In this document: positions 1 to 7,248 of the stretch, in pieces
Layout: the number at the start of each line of letters is the position of its first letter
How positions within the stretch are numbered: position 1 is the first letter of the stretch
Assembly: GCA_046259385.1 (NCBI GenBank)
Contig: JBJYWI010000250.1
Span: forward strand, 1 to 8,574
Direction of reading: 5' to 3'
Length of the DNA stretch: 8,574 nucleotides
Source: CAVWDI01 sp046259385
Lineage (GTDB): Bacteria > Chloroflexota > Anaerolineae > Anaerolineales > UBA4823
Position numbers and translations under genes: made by a program
Notes under the pieces: generated by a model
Told to the model about the DNA's origin: nothing
What the model saw: only the letters and a program-made list of their open reading frames with translations
Database searches by the model: none

Positions 1-319
1 GGATATTGTTTCGTATTTCCTGATCTCGAGGATCCAACCTGAGTGCTCGTCTGTAATTCAATAAAGCATGTCCCATATCGCCTTTCATATAATAGGCATT
101 ACCCAAGTTGAAATACAAAGCGCTGCTGGATTGGGTTTCAGCAGTCAAATTTTCGAAAATCTGGATGGCTTCATCGTATTTTCCCTTATTGTAAAGATTG
201 TTTGCTGTCTTGAATGCAATAAGATCCATACTATGCCCATTAGAAGAGAGAGAAACAGCGACTATAAAACTTATACTCACCATTAGACCAAAGACCAGGT
301 TAAATGATATTTTACGCAT
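1..319 (-). CDS. batE: BatE-like TPR protein, N-terminal part only (runs off the left edge)
   Basis: Translating the minus strand from 319 gives 106 residues with no stop before the window edge, so the C-terminus is missing. A hydrophobic stretch at about residues 6-24 looks like a signal peptide or membrane anchor. Two TPR units follow at about 35-64 and 66-99; the second is canonical (YFNLGNAYYMKGD, then A-x-x-N-Y-x-x-AL-x-L-x-P). Known BatE proteins carry TPRs followed by an SH3-like domain near the C-terminus; that part would lie outside this window. Two ATGs, at 325 and 319, are in frame. The AGGAA at 327-331 lies 1 nt from the first and 7 nt from the second, so 319 is preferred. It follows batD by 36 nt with no terminator and is very likely the last or near-last bat gene. 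The call rests on the TPR pattern plus position; another TPR protein cannot be excluded. Confidence 0.85.
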   Translation of the reverse strand, partial: MRKISFNLVFGLMVSISFIVAVSLSSNGHSMDLIAFKTANNLYNKGKYDEAIQIFENLTAETQSSSALYFNLGNAYYMKGDMGHALLNYRRALRLDPRDQEIRNNI

Positions 320-355
320 TGGCATGTTCCTATTTTGAAGGGAATAATCGATTAA

Positions 356-2203
356 TTAGATTTCTTTTTCCAATATCTTTATTAAATCTTTGGCTAACTT
401 TAAAGCTTCCATTTGGATCTCGCTTTCACTTCCCGGTGAATACATTCCCATTGTATTGAGCATAATGCATGTTCTGATTTGGGCAATACGCTTTTCTTTG
501 ATTTCTAATCTGAGGAGTTCCTCCTCAAGCTCTTCCAGTGTAAATCCTGAAAAAGGTTTATTCAGTTTATCGGTTAAATATTCGAGGAATATCCTTTCGA
601 CACTACCTGAATCCGGATTTTCTTCAAGTTGTTCAAGTGCGTGAAAGGCTTTTTGTGAGGCATTTTTGTATCTGCGATAATCTGTGTCTTTTTGATTTCG
701 CTGGATATTCTTCTCCCATGCAAGGTGTCCTGTAAGCAGGAGTAAAGGGATTATCCAAAGAAACCAGAATACAGGCGATGAAAAAAGTTCTTTGTTTCCA
801 ATGATTTTATCAACAGGTTTTGTTTTAATTGAGCTAATAAACTCTTTGTTTCCTGAATTGTCATTATTGTAAATATTCGTATCAGGAATTTGGGATGCAA
901 GGGCTGATTCAGATCCGTCTGATTTAACATTTACTTCTATCTGATCTGTATTTATTACAGAATATGTACCTTCATCTGGATCAAAATAACTGAATTCCAG
1001 AGATGGAAATCTGAAATGTCCAGATTGCGTAGGTACTAAAAGGCGTTCAAATACTTTGGTTCCCACCAAAAATCCATTTTCAAATTGGGTTGAAGTTTCA
1101 ACGGATGTATCAAATGAGCGCCAGCCAGATCCTTCATTCCAATCAGGTTCAGGGATATTCTCAACATTTCCCTTACCTTTAACCATAAACCGGTAATTTA
1201 CCGGTTCATTAACATTTATTTCAGTTGAGTCCACTTCTACGGTAACTTCAAACTTGCCAATTGCACCGTTGAAACTATCAGGGGCTCCTGCAGGGAGCGG
1301 TTTAATGTACAGATGAATTGGGCTGGTTTGCAAAGACCCACCGGTCGAAAAAAAATTATCCGGAATGGTGATCTGAGCTGGTTCAATTTCGATATCACCA
1401 ACTACAGTTGGAAAAAGGATCGATTGTAATTCTGTAACAAGGTATTTTTTGCTTCCCAAACTAAGTGAAAAGTGTTTTTCTTCTGGTGCTGATTTATGCC
1501 AGAAACCACTGAAAGAAGGTTGTGTTAATTCAAGACCGCTTATTGGAGAGGTAGCTTTGTAAAAACGTAGAATGTACTGGATTTGTTCTCCCTGATAGGC
1601 GTTCGATTTATCAACTTCTGCTTCAAGGAAATAATCTCTACCAGTCAATCCTTCTGGTGCAAGGGATGGGTCCATAGGTTCTGCGCCAAGTGGAATATCA
1701 AAACCTAAAGATGGAATGCTGTTCAAAGATGGAAAATTGGGGAAATTCGGAAATGATGGACTGGATGGTTTTGGTGGTGGATTGAGTTTCCCGGTACCCT
1801 GGGAGACATTTACAATAATTGGTTCAGTACTGTACACCGTACCATGGATTGTAAGGGTGATTGGATCGATGATGATATTTCCAACATTTTCCGGGCGCAG
1901 ATAATACTGGTAAATTTCCTGAACAGTCATGTCTCCATTAACCATACTGATTTGTGAGCTGTTATTTTGGCTGACTATTTGAAACCCATCAAGAGCTGGC
2001 AGTTGTGGGCTGGAAAGGCCAGATTCAAACATATCCACCGTTACAGTAAGTATGATCGTATCATCCGTTGTAATATTATTGCGGTCAATCTCTGCATGGA
2101 GAACAGCCTGTGAGGTTGAAGATTGTGCATAAACTGGGATAGTTGTTATGAACATTAAACCCAAAGTTGTAAGTATCCCAATTAGATTAGTTAACTTCTT
2201 CAT
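356..2203 (-). CDS. batD: BatD, oxygen-tolerance family membrane protein
   Basis: 615 residues, near the usual length for BatD. A clear signal peptide (1-26, ending VYA before Q27) leads into a long beta-rich exported region of about 450 residues. This probably comprises several Ig-like domains, split by a Pro/Phe/Ser-rich linker at about 139-176. The stretch KGKGNVENIPEPDW (342-355) matches the glycine-rich 'GxGN...P' signature I know from BatD. One membrane helix (about 477-494) is followed by a cytoplasmic helical domain (about 505-615) containing EYLTDKLNKPF and TLEELEEEL. The family is linked genetically to aerotolerance and envelope stress; it has no known catalytic activity and probably acts as a scaffold with BatA and BatB. 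The start is backed by AAAGGGG at 2212-2218, 8 nt upstream. It lies 58 nt after batC and 36 nt before batE, same strand. The right operon position and topology make this assignment firm. Confidence 0.94.
   Translation of the reverse strand: MKKLTNLIGILTTLGLMFITTIPVYAQSSTSQAVLHAEIDRNNITTDDTIILTVTVDMFESGLSSPQLPALDGFQIVSQNNSSQISMVNGDMTVQEIYQYYLRPENVGNIIIDPITLTIHGTVYSTEPIIVNVSQGTGKLNPPPKPSSPSFPNFPNFPSLNSIPSLGFDIPLGAEPMDPSLAPEGLTGRDYFLEAEVDKSNAYQGEQIQYILRFYKATSPISGLELTQPSFSGFWHKSAPEEKHFSLSLGSKKYLVTELQSILFPTVVGDIEIEPAQITIPDNFFSTGGSLQTSPIHLYIKPLPAGAPDSFNGAIGKFEVTVEVDSTEINVNEPVNYRFMVKGKGNVENIPEPDWNEGSGWRSFDTSVETSTQFENGFLVGTKVFERLLVPTQSGHFRFPSLEFSYFDPDEGTYSVINTDQIEVNVKSDGSESALASQIPDTNIYNNDNSGNKEFISSIKTKPVDKIIGNKELFSSPVFWFLWIIPLLLLTGHLAWEKNIQRNQKDTDYRRYKNASQKAFHALEQLEENPDSGSVERIFLEYLTDKLNKPFSGFTLEELEEELLRLEIKEKRIAQIRTCIMLNTMGMYSPGSESEIQMEALKLAKDLIKILEKEI
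1676..1789 (-). other. Pro/Phe/Ser-rich linker encoded within batD
   Basis: BatD codons 139-176 encode a low-complexity segment with three to four prolines in a row, then FPNFPNFPSL and IPSLGFDIPLG. The FPN unit is repeated back to back and the dipeptides F-P and S-P recur. It sits between the first exported beta-rich domain and the next, so it is probably a flexible or extended hinge. This is a protein-level feature read directly from the translation; no function is claimed. Confidence 0.6.
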
Positions 2204-2261
2204 TCCGTTTACCCCTTTGCTTATAAATTCACAATTTAATCAATACCAAAACCAACCGATA

Positions 2262-3164
2262 TTACCAATCCTGAACAGGTGGTAGTTCCTGAACATATAA
2301 AATCTGGCCAAGATATTCCTGCAGGGTTTTTGTATTCTGGGCAATGGCAGCCAGCAGTTGTTTTGCCTGTTCAGGTGTCATTTTTTGACCTGGGGCAGGG
2401 ATCTGACTGTAATTCTGGGAATTATTCTCCCTATTTTGGTCATTTTGGTTTTTTTCCTGTTGATTTTCCTGATTCAGTTGTTCATTCTGATCTGAGCTAT
2501 CAGGATTCTTTTCCTGGGATTTGCCTGTCTCATCTTCTAGTTCTTGTGGTGTTTCTGAATCTTGATTCTGTTCTTTATTATCTTGTTCTTGCACCTGCTG
2601 AATTTGGTTGTTTGCATCCTCTCCCTGTGAATCCTTGTTATTTTGATTGGATTCTGATCCGTTATTTCCGGAGCTTTCGTCTTGATTTTGCTGCTGTTGA
2701 TCTTGCTCTTGTTGCTGTTGTTCCTGTTGCTGCAATGCGAGTTCCAGGTTGTACTTCGCATCCTGATCAAACGAGTTTATTAAAAGGGCAGCTTTATAGG
2801 CTTCGATCGCTTTTTTAAAATCCTGGGAGTTAAAGGAATTATTCCCAAGGTTATAAAATCCATTTTGTTTAAGCGGTTCTTCTTTTGCTAATTCCAGTGC
2901 CGCGGATAGTTCTTCAGCAGCTCGCAGATAATCTCCTTGGCGGTAAAACGCATTTGCTGCGTTATAGTACGATTGCGCTATTTCAGGCGATTTAATTTGA
3001 GCCTTCTGGTAGGCTTCTAGCGCCTCTTCATACAATTTTTTTGCGAAATCTTCATTTCCGCGTTGGATATATTTCCCGGTAGAAGGGCTGCAACCTACCG
3101 AAAGGATTCCAATAAGCAAGAATACCTGGATAAGATGAAAATTTTTAAATTTGAAATGTCTCAT
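2262..3164 (-). CDS. batC: BatC-like TPR protein, putative lipoprotein with Q/N-rich tail
   Basis: About 300 residues from the ATG at 3164. An N-terminal hydrophobic segment ends in LSVGC-S (Cys25), a plausible though imperfect lipobox because the -3 residue is Ser. Three TPR-type repeats follow at about 31-62, 64-97 and 101-134 (for example YYNAANAFYRQGDY and FYNLGNNSFNSQDF). Residues 145-254 are a low-complexity Gln/Asn/Glu/Asp run. The last ~40 residues are ordered (MTPEQAKQLLAAIAQN), resembling the conserved tail of BatC proteins. BatC probably mediates protein contacts in the exported part of the Bat complex. Start choice: the frame stays open up to a TTG at 3242 inside batB, but a start there would bury the signal sequence. 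ATGs at 3173 and 3164 both fit; a weak GGA lies 8 nt before 3164. The gap to batB is 26 nt. An uncleaved signal anchor instead of a lipid anchor is possible. Confidence 0.87.
   Translation of the reverse strand: MRHFKFKNFHLIQVFLLIGILSVGCSPSTGKYIQRGNEDFAKKLYEEALEAYQKAQIKSPEIAQSYYNAANAFYRQGDYLRAAEELSAALELAKEEPLKQNGFYNLGNNSFNSQDFKKAIEAYKAALLINSFDQDAKYNLELALQQQEQQQQEQDQQQQNQDESSGNNGSESNQNNKDSQGEDANNQIQQVQEQDNKEQNQDSETPQELEDETGKSQEKNPDSSDQNEQLNQENQQEKNQNDQNRENNSQNYSQIPAPGQKMTPEQAKQLLAAIAQNTKTLQEYLGQILYVQELPPVQDW
2403..2732 (-). repeat. Gln/Asn/acid-rich low-complexity tract in batC
   Basis: On the coding strand this stretch is dominated by CAA/CAG, AAT/AAC, GAA/GAG and GAT codons. They encode runs such as QQQEQQQQEQDQQQQNQ and many short QN, NQ and NN groups (BatC residues 145-254). 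The biased composition also keeps other frames open: a 179-codon plus-strand frame (2279-2818) and a 77-codon frame on the same strand overlap it and look like by-products. Low-complexity acidic or Q-rich linkers are common in BatC proteins, though this one is rich in Q and N even so. Confidence 0.8.
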
Positions 3165-3190
3165 GATATTCATCCAATAGATATTTGTTT

Positions 3191-4264
3191 CTAGATTTTT
3201 GGCTTTGATATATTGCGGTTGTAAATGCCCAGTGCTTTCCAAATTGGAAGACGATCTCGGGATAATGATATGCGACGGTCAGGAAGCAATTCCGAAAGCG
3301 TCATCAGGATTAAAGCTATCCCGAGAAAATATTGGTATCTCTCAATATATATAACCTCATATCGAGTTTCCAGTTGGGCCTTTTGTAGATTATCGATTTC
3401 GGAAAGTAGATTGTCCAATTCGTGCCCATCAGCACCAGCCTGGTAATAATGACCTTTGCCGATGTCTGCAATGGATTTCAAGGTTGCTTCATCAAGTTTC
3501 GAAAGGACAACGTTTCCACTTTGGTCATGTTTCCAGTCAACAATCTTTCCATTTGTGTCAGTAACTGGTACAGGCTCGCCTTGAATAGTACCGAAACCAA
3601 TTGTATAAATCAAGACATCTTGTTTAGCGATCTCATGGGCTGCTGCCAGTGGATCAGATTCATGATCCTCTCCATCAGTCATTATGATTAATACTTTTTG
3701 ACTGGACAATTCAGGATCGAATCCCTTCATTGCAGTCATTATTGCATCTCCTATCACTGTTCCCTGACGGGAAATTACACTAGGCTGTGCGCTTTCCAGG
3801 TATTTGAGAGCAGTGGTGTAATCAGATGTGAGTGGAACCTGAATAAAACTCGCCCCGGAGAAGAGAACTAAACCAATTTCATCCCCATTTATTTTTTTCA
3901 TCAAATCACTGATTTCTAATTTTGCTCTTTCAAGCCTGTTAGGTTTGATATCCTGGGCGAGCATGCTCTGTGAAATGTCCAATGCGACCATAACCTGGAG
4001 ACCTTCCTGGTTCATTTCCCGAACCTCGGATCCCCATTGAGGGCGAGCCAATGAAAAAATCAAAAGGCCAAGCGAGAGAAACCAGAAAATAGTTCGCCAC
4101 CATCTTCCACGTGTATTAACGTTTTCAGTCAATCTTTGAATTAATTGGTGCTCTCCAAGCTGCAACAAGGCTTTTGTTTGCATTCTTTTTGCATATATAA
4201 AGAGCAATCCAGCAACCGGTAGTAGTAGAAAAAGGAGTAAATATGTCGGTTTTGCGAATATCAT
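3191..4264 (-). CDS. batB: BatB, membrane-anchored VWA-domain protein
   Basis: 357 residues, typical for BatB. Two N-terminal membrane helices (about 7-24 and 56-72, ending SLARPQW) precede a VWA domain (about 90-290), and a third helix lies at about 309-326 before a short basic tail. The metal-ion-dependent adhesion site is complete: D96-x-S98-x-S100 in LDISQSM, T169 in QGTVIG and D197 in MTDGED. The segment MLAQDIKPNRLERAK is the hallmark that separates BatB from BatA. VWA domains bind protein partners through a divalent metal, and MoxR ATPases are believed to remodel such partners. The start overlaps the batA stop in ATGA (4261-4264), and AGGAA at 4271-4275 lies 6 nt upstream, so translation is probably coupled to batA. 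The Bat complex is assumed to sit at the inner membrane with the VWA domain on one face; which face is not shown here. Confidence 0.94.
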   Translation of the reverse strand: MIFAKPTYLLLFLLLPVAGLLFIYAKRMQTKALLQLGEHQLIQRLTENVNTRGRWWRTIFWFLSLGLLIFSLARPQWGSEVREMNQEGLQVMVALDISQSMLAQDIKPNRLERAKLEISDLMKKINGDEIGLVLFSGASFIQVPLTSDYTTALKYLESAQPSVISRQGTVIGDAIMTAMKGFDPELSSQKVLIIMTDGEDHESDPLAAAHEIAKQDVLIYTIGFGTIQGEPVPVTDTNGKIVDWKHDQSGNVVLSKLDEATLKSIADIGKGHYYQAGADGHELDNLLSEIDNLQKAQLETRYEVIYIERYQYFLGIALILMTLSELLPDRRISLSRDRLPIWKALGIYNRNISKPKI

Positions 4265-5268
4265 GGCAGTTTCCTGAAAATCGATTTTCTTAATAAAATT
4301 TCAATCAAGATCAATATAAATGCCGGTATCAGTACTAGCGCAAATAATTCAAAATAATGATTGAATATCTGTACCTCAACCTTGGATTTCTCAAGTTTAT
4401 TGATTTCTTGATATATTGAGTCCAAACTCGCTGTATCCTCTGCCCGAAAGTATTTCCCACCGGTTGTCTCAGAAACCTTTTGGAGCGTTTCTTCATCAAT
4501 AACGCTCTCCTGGTAAACAATCTGTTTGTTACCAAAAACAGTTTCAATCGGTACCGGAACCTGGCCGGTTTTTGCCGCCCCAATTGTGTAGATTTTTATC
4601 CCTAAGGCATTTGCTGCTTCCGCAGCGGTTAGTGGATCGATTTCACCGGCATTGTTCACCCCATCAGTTAAAAGTATGATAATTTTGCTCTCCGCATCGG
4701 AACTGATAAGCATGTTTGCTGCGTTTGCAATCCCCAACCCGATGGCTGTCCCATCCTCAATACCAAGATCATCTGCCAAATTTACATTCTGGAGGGCTCG
4801 ATTCAGCATATTGTGATCGAGTGTAATTGGACTCATATTAAACGCATCTTGCGAGAAAATGACCAATCCGATTTTGTCATACTGGCGTTCAGAAATAAAC
4901 TCACCAATAACGGTTTTTGCAGCTTCCAATCGGTTGTTAGGTTCGAAATCGAGAGAAGCCATGCTTCCAGACACATCCAGAGCAAGAGCGATTTCAATCC
5001 CTTCACCTGTTATTGTTTGCTTCCCCTGAACAATTTGCGGTCTTGCGAGTGCGATGATCACCAATACAATTGAAGTCAGCCTCAGAACGTGCAGAATTGG
5101 GCGAAAACGGATCCGCCAGCTTTTATCAAGATTTCGCAACATGCTTGTTTTAGAATGGGTGAGCGCGCCTGAATGATTGGGCTTATTTATCCAGAAGATA
5201 AAAAGCGCAAGTGCTGGGATAAAGAACAATAAGCTCAGCAACCAGGGAGATGCAAATTGGAAATTCAT
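4261..5268 (-). CDS. batA: BatA, membrane-anchored VWA-domain protein
   Basis: 335 residues, the expected BatA length. N-terminal helices at about 9-27 and 58-75 (ending IALARPQ, the motif shared with BatB) precede a VWA domain at about 90-295. A C-terminal helix at about 306-326 is followed by a short basic end. The MIDAS residues are intact: D98-x-S100-x-S102 in LDVSGSM, T174 in DGTAIG and D202 in LTDGVNN. BatA and BatB are paralogues and probably pair or form parallel arms of one complex. The start overlaps the upstream gene's TGA in an ATGA (5265-5268). TGAGG at 5276-5280 lies 7 nt from the ATG, so the start is well supported and likely coupled. The stop in turn overlaps the batB start. 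Nothing is missing or truncated. Confidence 0.94.
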   Translation of the reverse strand: MNFQFASPWLLSLLFFIPALALFIFWINKPNHSGALTHSKTSMLRNLDKSWRIRFRPILHVLRLTSIVLVIIALARPQIVQGKQTITGEGIEIALALDVSGSMASLDFEPNNRLEAAKTVIGEFISERQYDKIGLVIFSQDAFNMSPITLDHNMLNRALQNVNLADDLGIEDGTAIGLGIANAANMLISSDAESKIIILLTDGVNNAGEIDPLTAAEAANALGIKIYTIGAAKTGQVPVPIETVFGNKQIVYQESVIDEETLQKVSETTGGKYFRAEDTASLDSIYQEINKLEKSKVEVQIFNHYFELFALVLIPAFILILIEILLRKSIFRKLP

Positions 5269-6290
5269 GGCGTAACCTCAATATTTTCAGTAATACTATT
5301 GATTGTTGTTGCGATATTTTGTGAAGTTGAATTGTGCGGATCAGCTTCTTGTTTGTTATTTGTGATCTCCGGATCTGGTTTTGTTATTTCTATAATTTCA
5401 CGGCCTGATTCCAGTAACATATAAGCACTGTTTTTATCCGGTATAAATTTCGAAAACTTAATCAGGTCACTCTCATCTAGGAAGTTAATAATCTTGTTTA
5501 TTAATTCAGCATCAAACTCGCTTTGTTTAAAACTTCCCTGGATTTCAAAAGTAGCTCTTTCCAGAAACGGGGTATGAAATGTCGCCTCGAGATATTTACG
5601 GATACAAATTGAAGTGAGAGTGTAGTGTTTTTTAAACCTACCGACATCGGGCAATTTGAGACTCTCGATATGGTCTAATTCATCAAGCGCAATCTCATCA
5701 GCTGTTCGTTTTTCTTGCACTTCGAACAATTTTTTCTGCTTATAATGGTTTCGGAAATACGCAAACCCGCCAATTAATAGAAAGATGGTGGTGATGCTGA
5801 TTAGCCAGGACCAGGTATTAAAGTATGGGATCTCAGACTGCGGTTTGATGTCACGAAGTTGAGTATCGCCTTCGACAAGAACTGAATTGATCGTTACTGA
5901 AATTGGTACAGCGGTTATCTCGTTTAGATTGCCGTTTTCGTCACTTATCAATAGGTTTACTTCAGGTGTTGTAAAAGTTCCTGGAGAAAATAATCTGGCA
6001 TCGACAACCTGTGTTGAAGTCTCGGTCCCATCACTGTTACTAATTTTGGTTGGGAGATTAACTGATTTGACAGTAAATTGGCCCCAATTCTGTTCGAATT
6101 TTGGAAATATGACCTGATATCCTTCAGGATGAGTTACTGATAATTCAATATAGATAGGATCGCCGACGGTGTAGATTTGATCCTGAATTCTTAGAGTTGC
6201 ATCAAATTTTGGATCTGCTTTAACAATAAACGCGGGAACTAAAATGAGCATCATGGTAACTACAAGGATTATTATTGAAGCCTTTTTCAT
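5265..6290 (-). CDS. Signal peptide/beta domain/TM/cytoplasmic helical protein, BatD-like in miniature (DUF4381-like)
   Basis: 341 residues from the ATG at 6290. I see a signal peptide (hydrophobic 5-24, cleavage likely after VKA at 25), then an exported beta-rich domain (about 28-140) and an LRDIKPQ motif at 145-151 just before one membrane helix (about 160-179). A basic stop-transfer patch (HYKQKK) leads into a cytoplasmic helical domain (about 200-305) and a polar tail. IRKYLEATFHTPF in this domain resembles EYLTDKLNKPF in BatD, so the protein looks like a short BatD relative. Unnamed proteins of this type are common between DUF58 and batA in bat loci. The 'LRDI' stretch before a helix also recalls DUF4381 proteins of MoxR/VWA clusters. 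No catalytic motif is visible. An in-frame TTG at 6299 would extend it by three codons, but spacing of the ribosome site favours 6290. It ends in a 4-nt overlap with batA. Confidence 0.83.
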   Translation of the reverse strand: MKKASIIILVVTMMLILVPAFIVKADPKFDATLRIQDQIYTVGDPIYIELSVTHPEGYQVIFPKFEQNWGQFTVKSVNLPTKISNSDGTETSTQVVDARLFSPGTFTTPEVNLLISDENGNLNEITAVPISVTINSVLVEGDTQLRDIKPQSEIPYFNTWSWLISITTIFLLIGGFAYFRNHYKQKKLFEVQEKRTADEIALDELDHIESLKLPDVGRFKKHYTLTSICIRKYLEATFHTPFLERATFEIQGSFKQSEFDAELINKIINFLDESDLIKFSKFIPDKNSAYMLLESGREIIEITKPDPEITNNKQEADPHNSTSQNIATTINSITENIEVTP

Positions 6291-6300
6291 CGTATTCAAT

Positions 6301-6306
6301 TCCCTT
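6301..6306 (-). promoter_or_regulatory. Ribosome binding site deciding the start at 6290
   Basis: The minus strand reads AAGGGA here, overlapping the TAA stop of the DUF58 gene (6305-6307). It lies 10 nt before the ATG at 6290 but is effectively adjacent to the TTG at 6299, too close for use. This favours the ATG. The overlap of ribosome site and upstream stop suggests re-initiation after the DUF58 gene. Confidence 0.6.
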
Positions 6307-7192
6307 ATCTTCTGATCCGCTTAGCTCGTTCGTTAAAAAAACTTGTCAGGGGTAGAGTGTAGTCTTGGTTTGTCTTTATCGAAATTCGGTCAACATTTGC
6401 ATGCTGAAAGATTTTCTTTTTTTGAATACTATGCTGGTTTTCTAAACCAGCGAATGTATCCTGCCAGGAATTACTGGCTGTATCCACCCAGATAACTTCC
6501 CCATTTTCAGGATCTTCAAGAGCCAGTAACCCAACGGTTCCAATTTTTGTTTCAAGCGGGTCGCTGAGTTCAACTCCAATCAGATCATGTCGTTTATTGG
6601 TTACGGTAAGCTCTTTCTGGAAATTTGCCGGGTTAGCAATAAAGTCTGAAATCAAAAAAATAATTGATTTTCTTTTTAGTAATTGATTTACGGTATCCAA
6701 AGCCAATTTAATGTCAGTACCCTTGCTGTTGGGTTCGAAAGCGAGAAGCTCTCTAACCATGCGTAGGACATGCTGGCGGCCTTTTCTGGGTGGGACAATA
6801 AGTTCAATTTGGTCAGTAAAAATCATTAATCCGACCCGGTCGTTATTGGTTGTGGCAGCAAAAGAAATAACCGCAGCAAGTTCAGCAGCAAGTTCACGCT
6901 TAAATCTACCTATGGAACCAAAAGTTTCCGAAGCGCTTGCGTCAACCAGAAGCATGACAGTGAGTTCTCTTTCTTCAACATAACGCTTGACAAAGAGCTC
7001 TCCTGTCCGGGCAGTGACATTCCAGTCAACCGTCCTGATTTCATCACCAATTTGATAAGGGCGGACTTCGTCAAACTCCATCCCCCTTCCCTTGAATATT
7101 GAATGGTACTCTCCCGCATAATTATCGTTCACCAGCCGGCGTGTCCGGATTTCAATACGGTGGATTTTTTTTATCAGTTCAGAAGTTAACAT
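6305..7192 (-). CDS. DUF58 family protein (VWA-like fold)
   Basis: 295 residues, the usual size of the short soluble DUF58 proteins in bat loci. The family signature lies at about 34-62: GRGMEFDEVRPYQIGDEIR then TVDWNVTAR. A VWA-like core follows with a full MIDAS-type set: D84-x-S86-x-S88 in LVDASAS, T159 in KGTDIK and D183 in ISDF. No membrane segment is seen, so it should be cytoplasmic. DUF58 genes almost always sit next to a moxR gene, and the protein is thought to be a partner or adaptor of the ATPase. It follows moxR by 56 nt. The ATG at 7192 has a modest purine-rich site (GGAAGAG, 7197-7203). The C-terminus is basic (ERAKRIRR). The biochemical role of DUF58 is not established. Confidence 0.95.
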   Translation of the reverse strand: MLTSELIKKIHRIEIRTRRLVNDNYAGEYHSIFKGRGMEFDEVRPYQIGDEIRTVDWNVTARTGELFVKRYVEERELTVMLLVDASASETFGSIGRFKRELAAELAAVISFAATTNNDRVGLMIFTDQIELIVPPRKGRQHVLRMVRELLAFEPNSKGTDIKLALDTVNQLLKRKSIIFLISDFIANPANFQKELTVTNKRHDLIGVELSDPLETKIGTVGLLALEDPENGEVIWVDTASNSWQDTFAGLENQHSIQKKKIFQHANVDRISIKTNQDYTLPLTSFFNERAKRIRR

Positions 7193-7248
7193 TTATCTCT
7201 TCCGCCTATTTGAACCATAACCAAAAGTGTGTATTCCCCATTGATTGT

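Noticed and set aside
68..286. 72-codon plus-strand frame
   Set aside because: It is antisense to the TPR-encoding batE frame, which has clear TPR motifs and a signal-like N-terminus.
390..644. 84-codon plus-strand frame with a serine run
   Set aside because: The serine run is the reverse of glutamate and leucine codons in the BatD C-terminal helices; it is a shadow of batD.
2537..2770. 77-codon minus-strand frame within batC
   Set aside because: It is an out-of-frame reading of the same CAA/AAT-rich tract, giving a K/N/S-rich product with no family features.
2279..2818. 179-codon open frame on the plus strand opposite batC
   Set aside because: It lies antisense to the Q/N-rich codons of batC, whose biased composition removes stops from the opposite strand. 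The product has no domain pattern, and batC is well supported.
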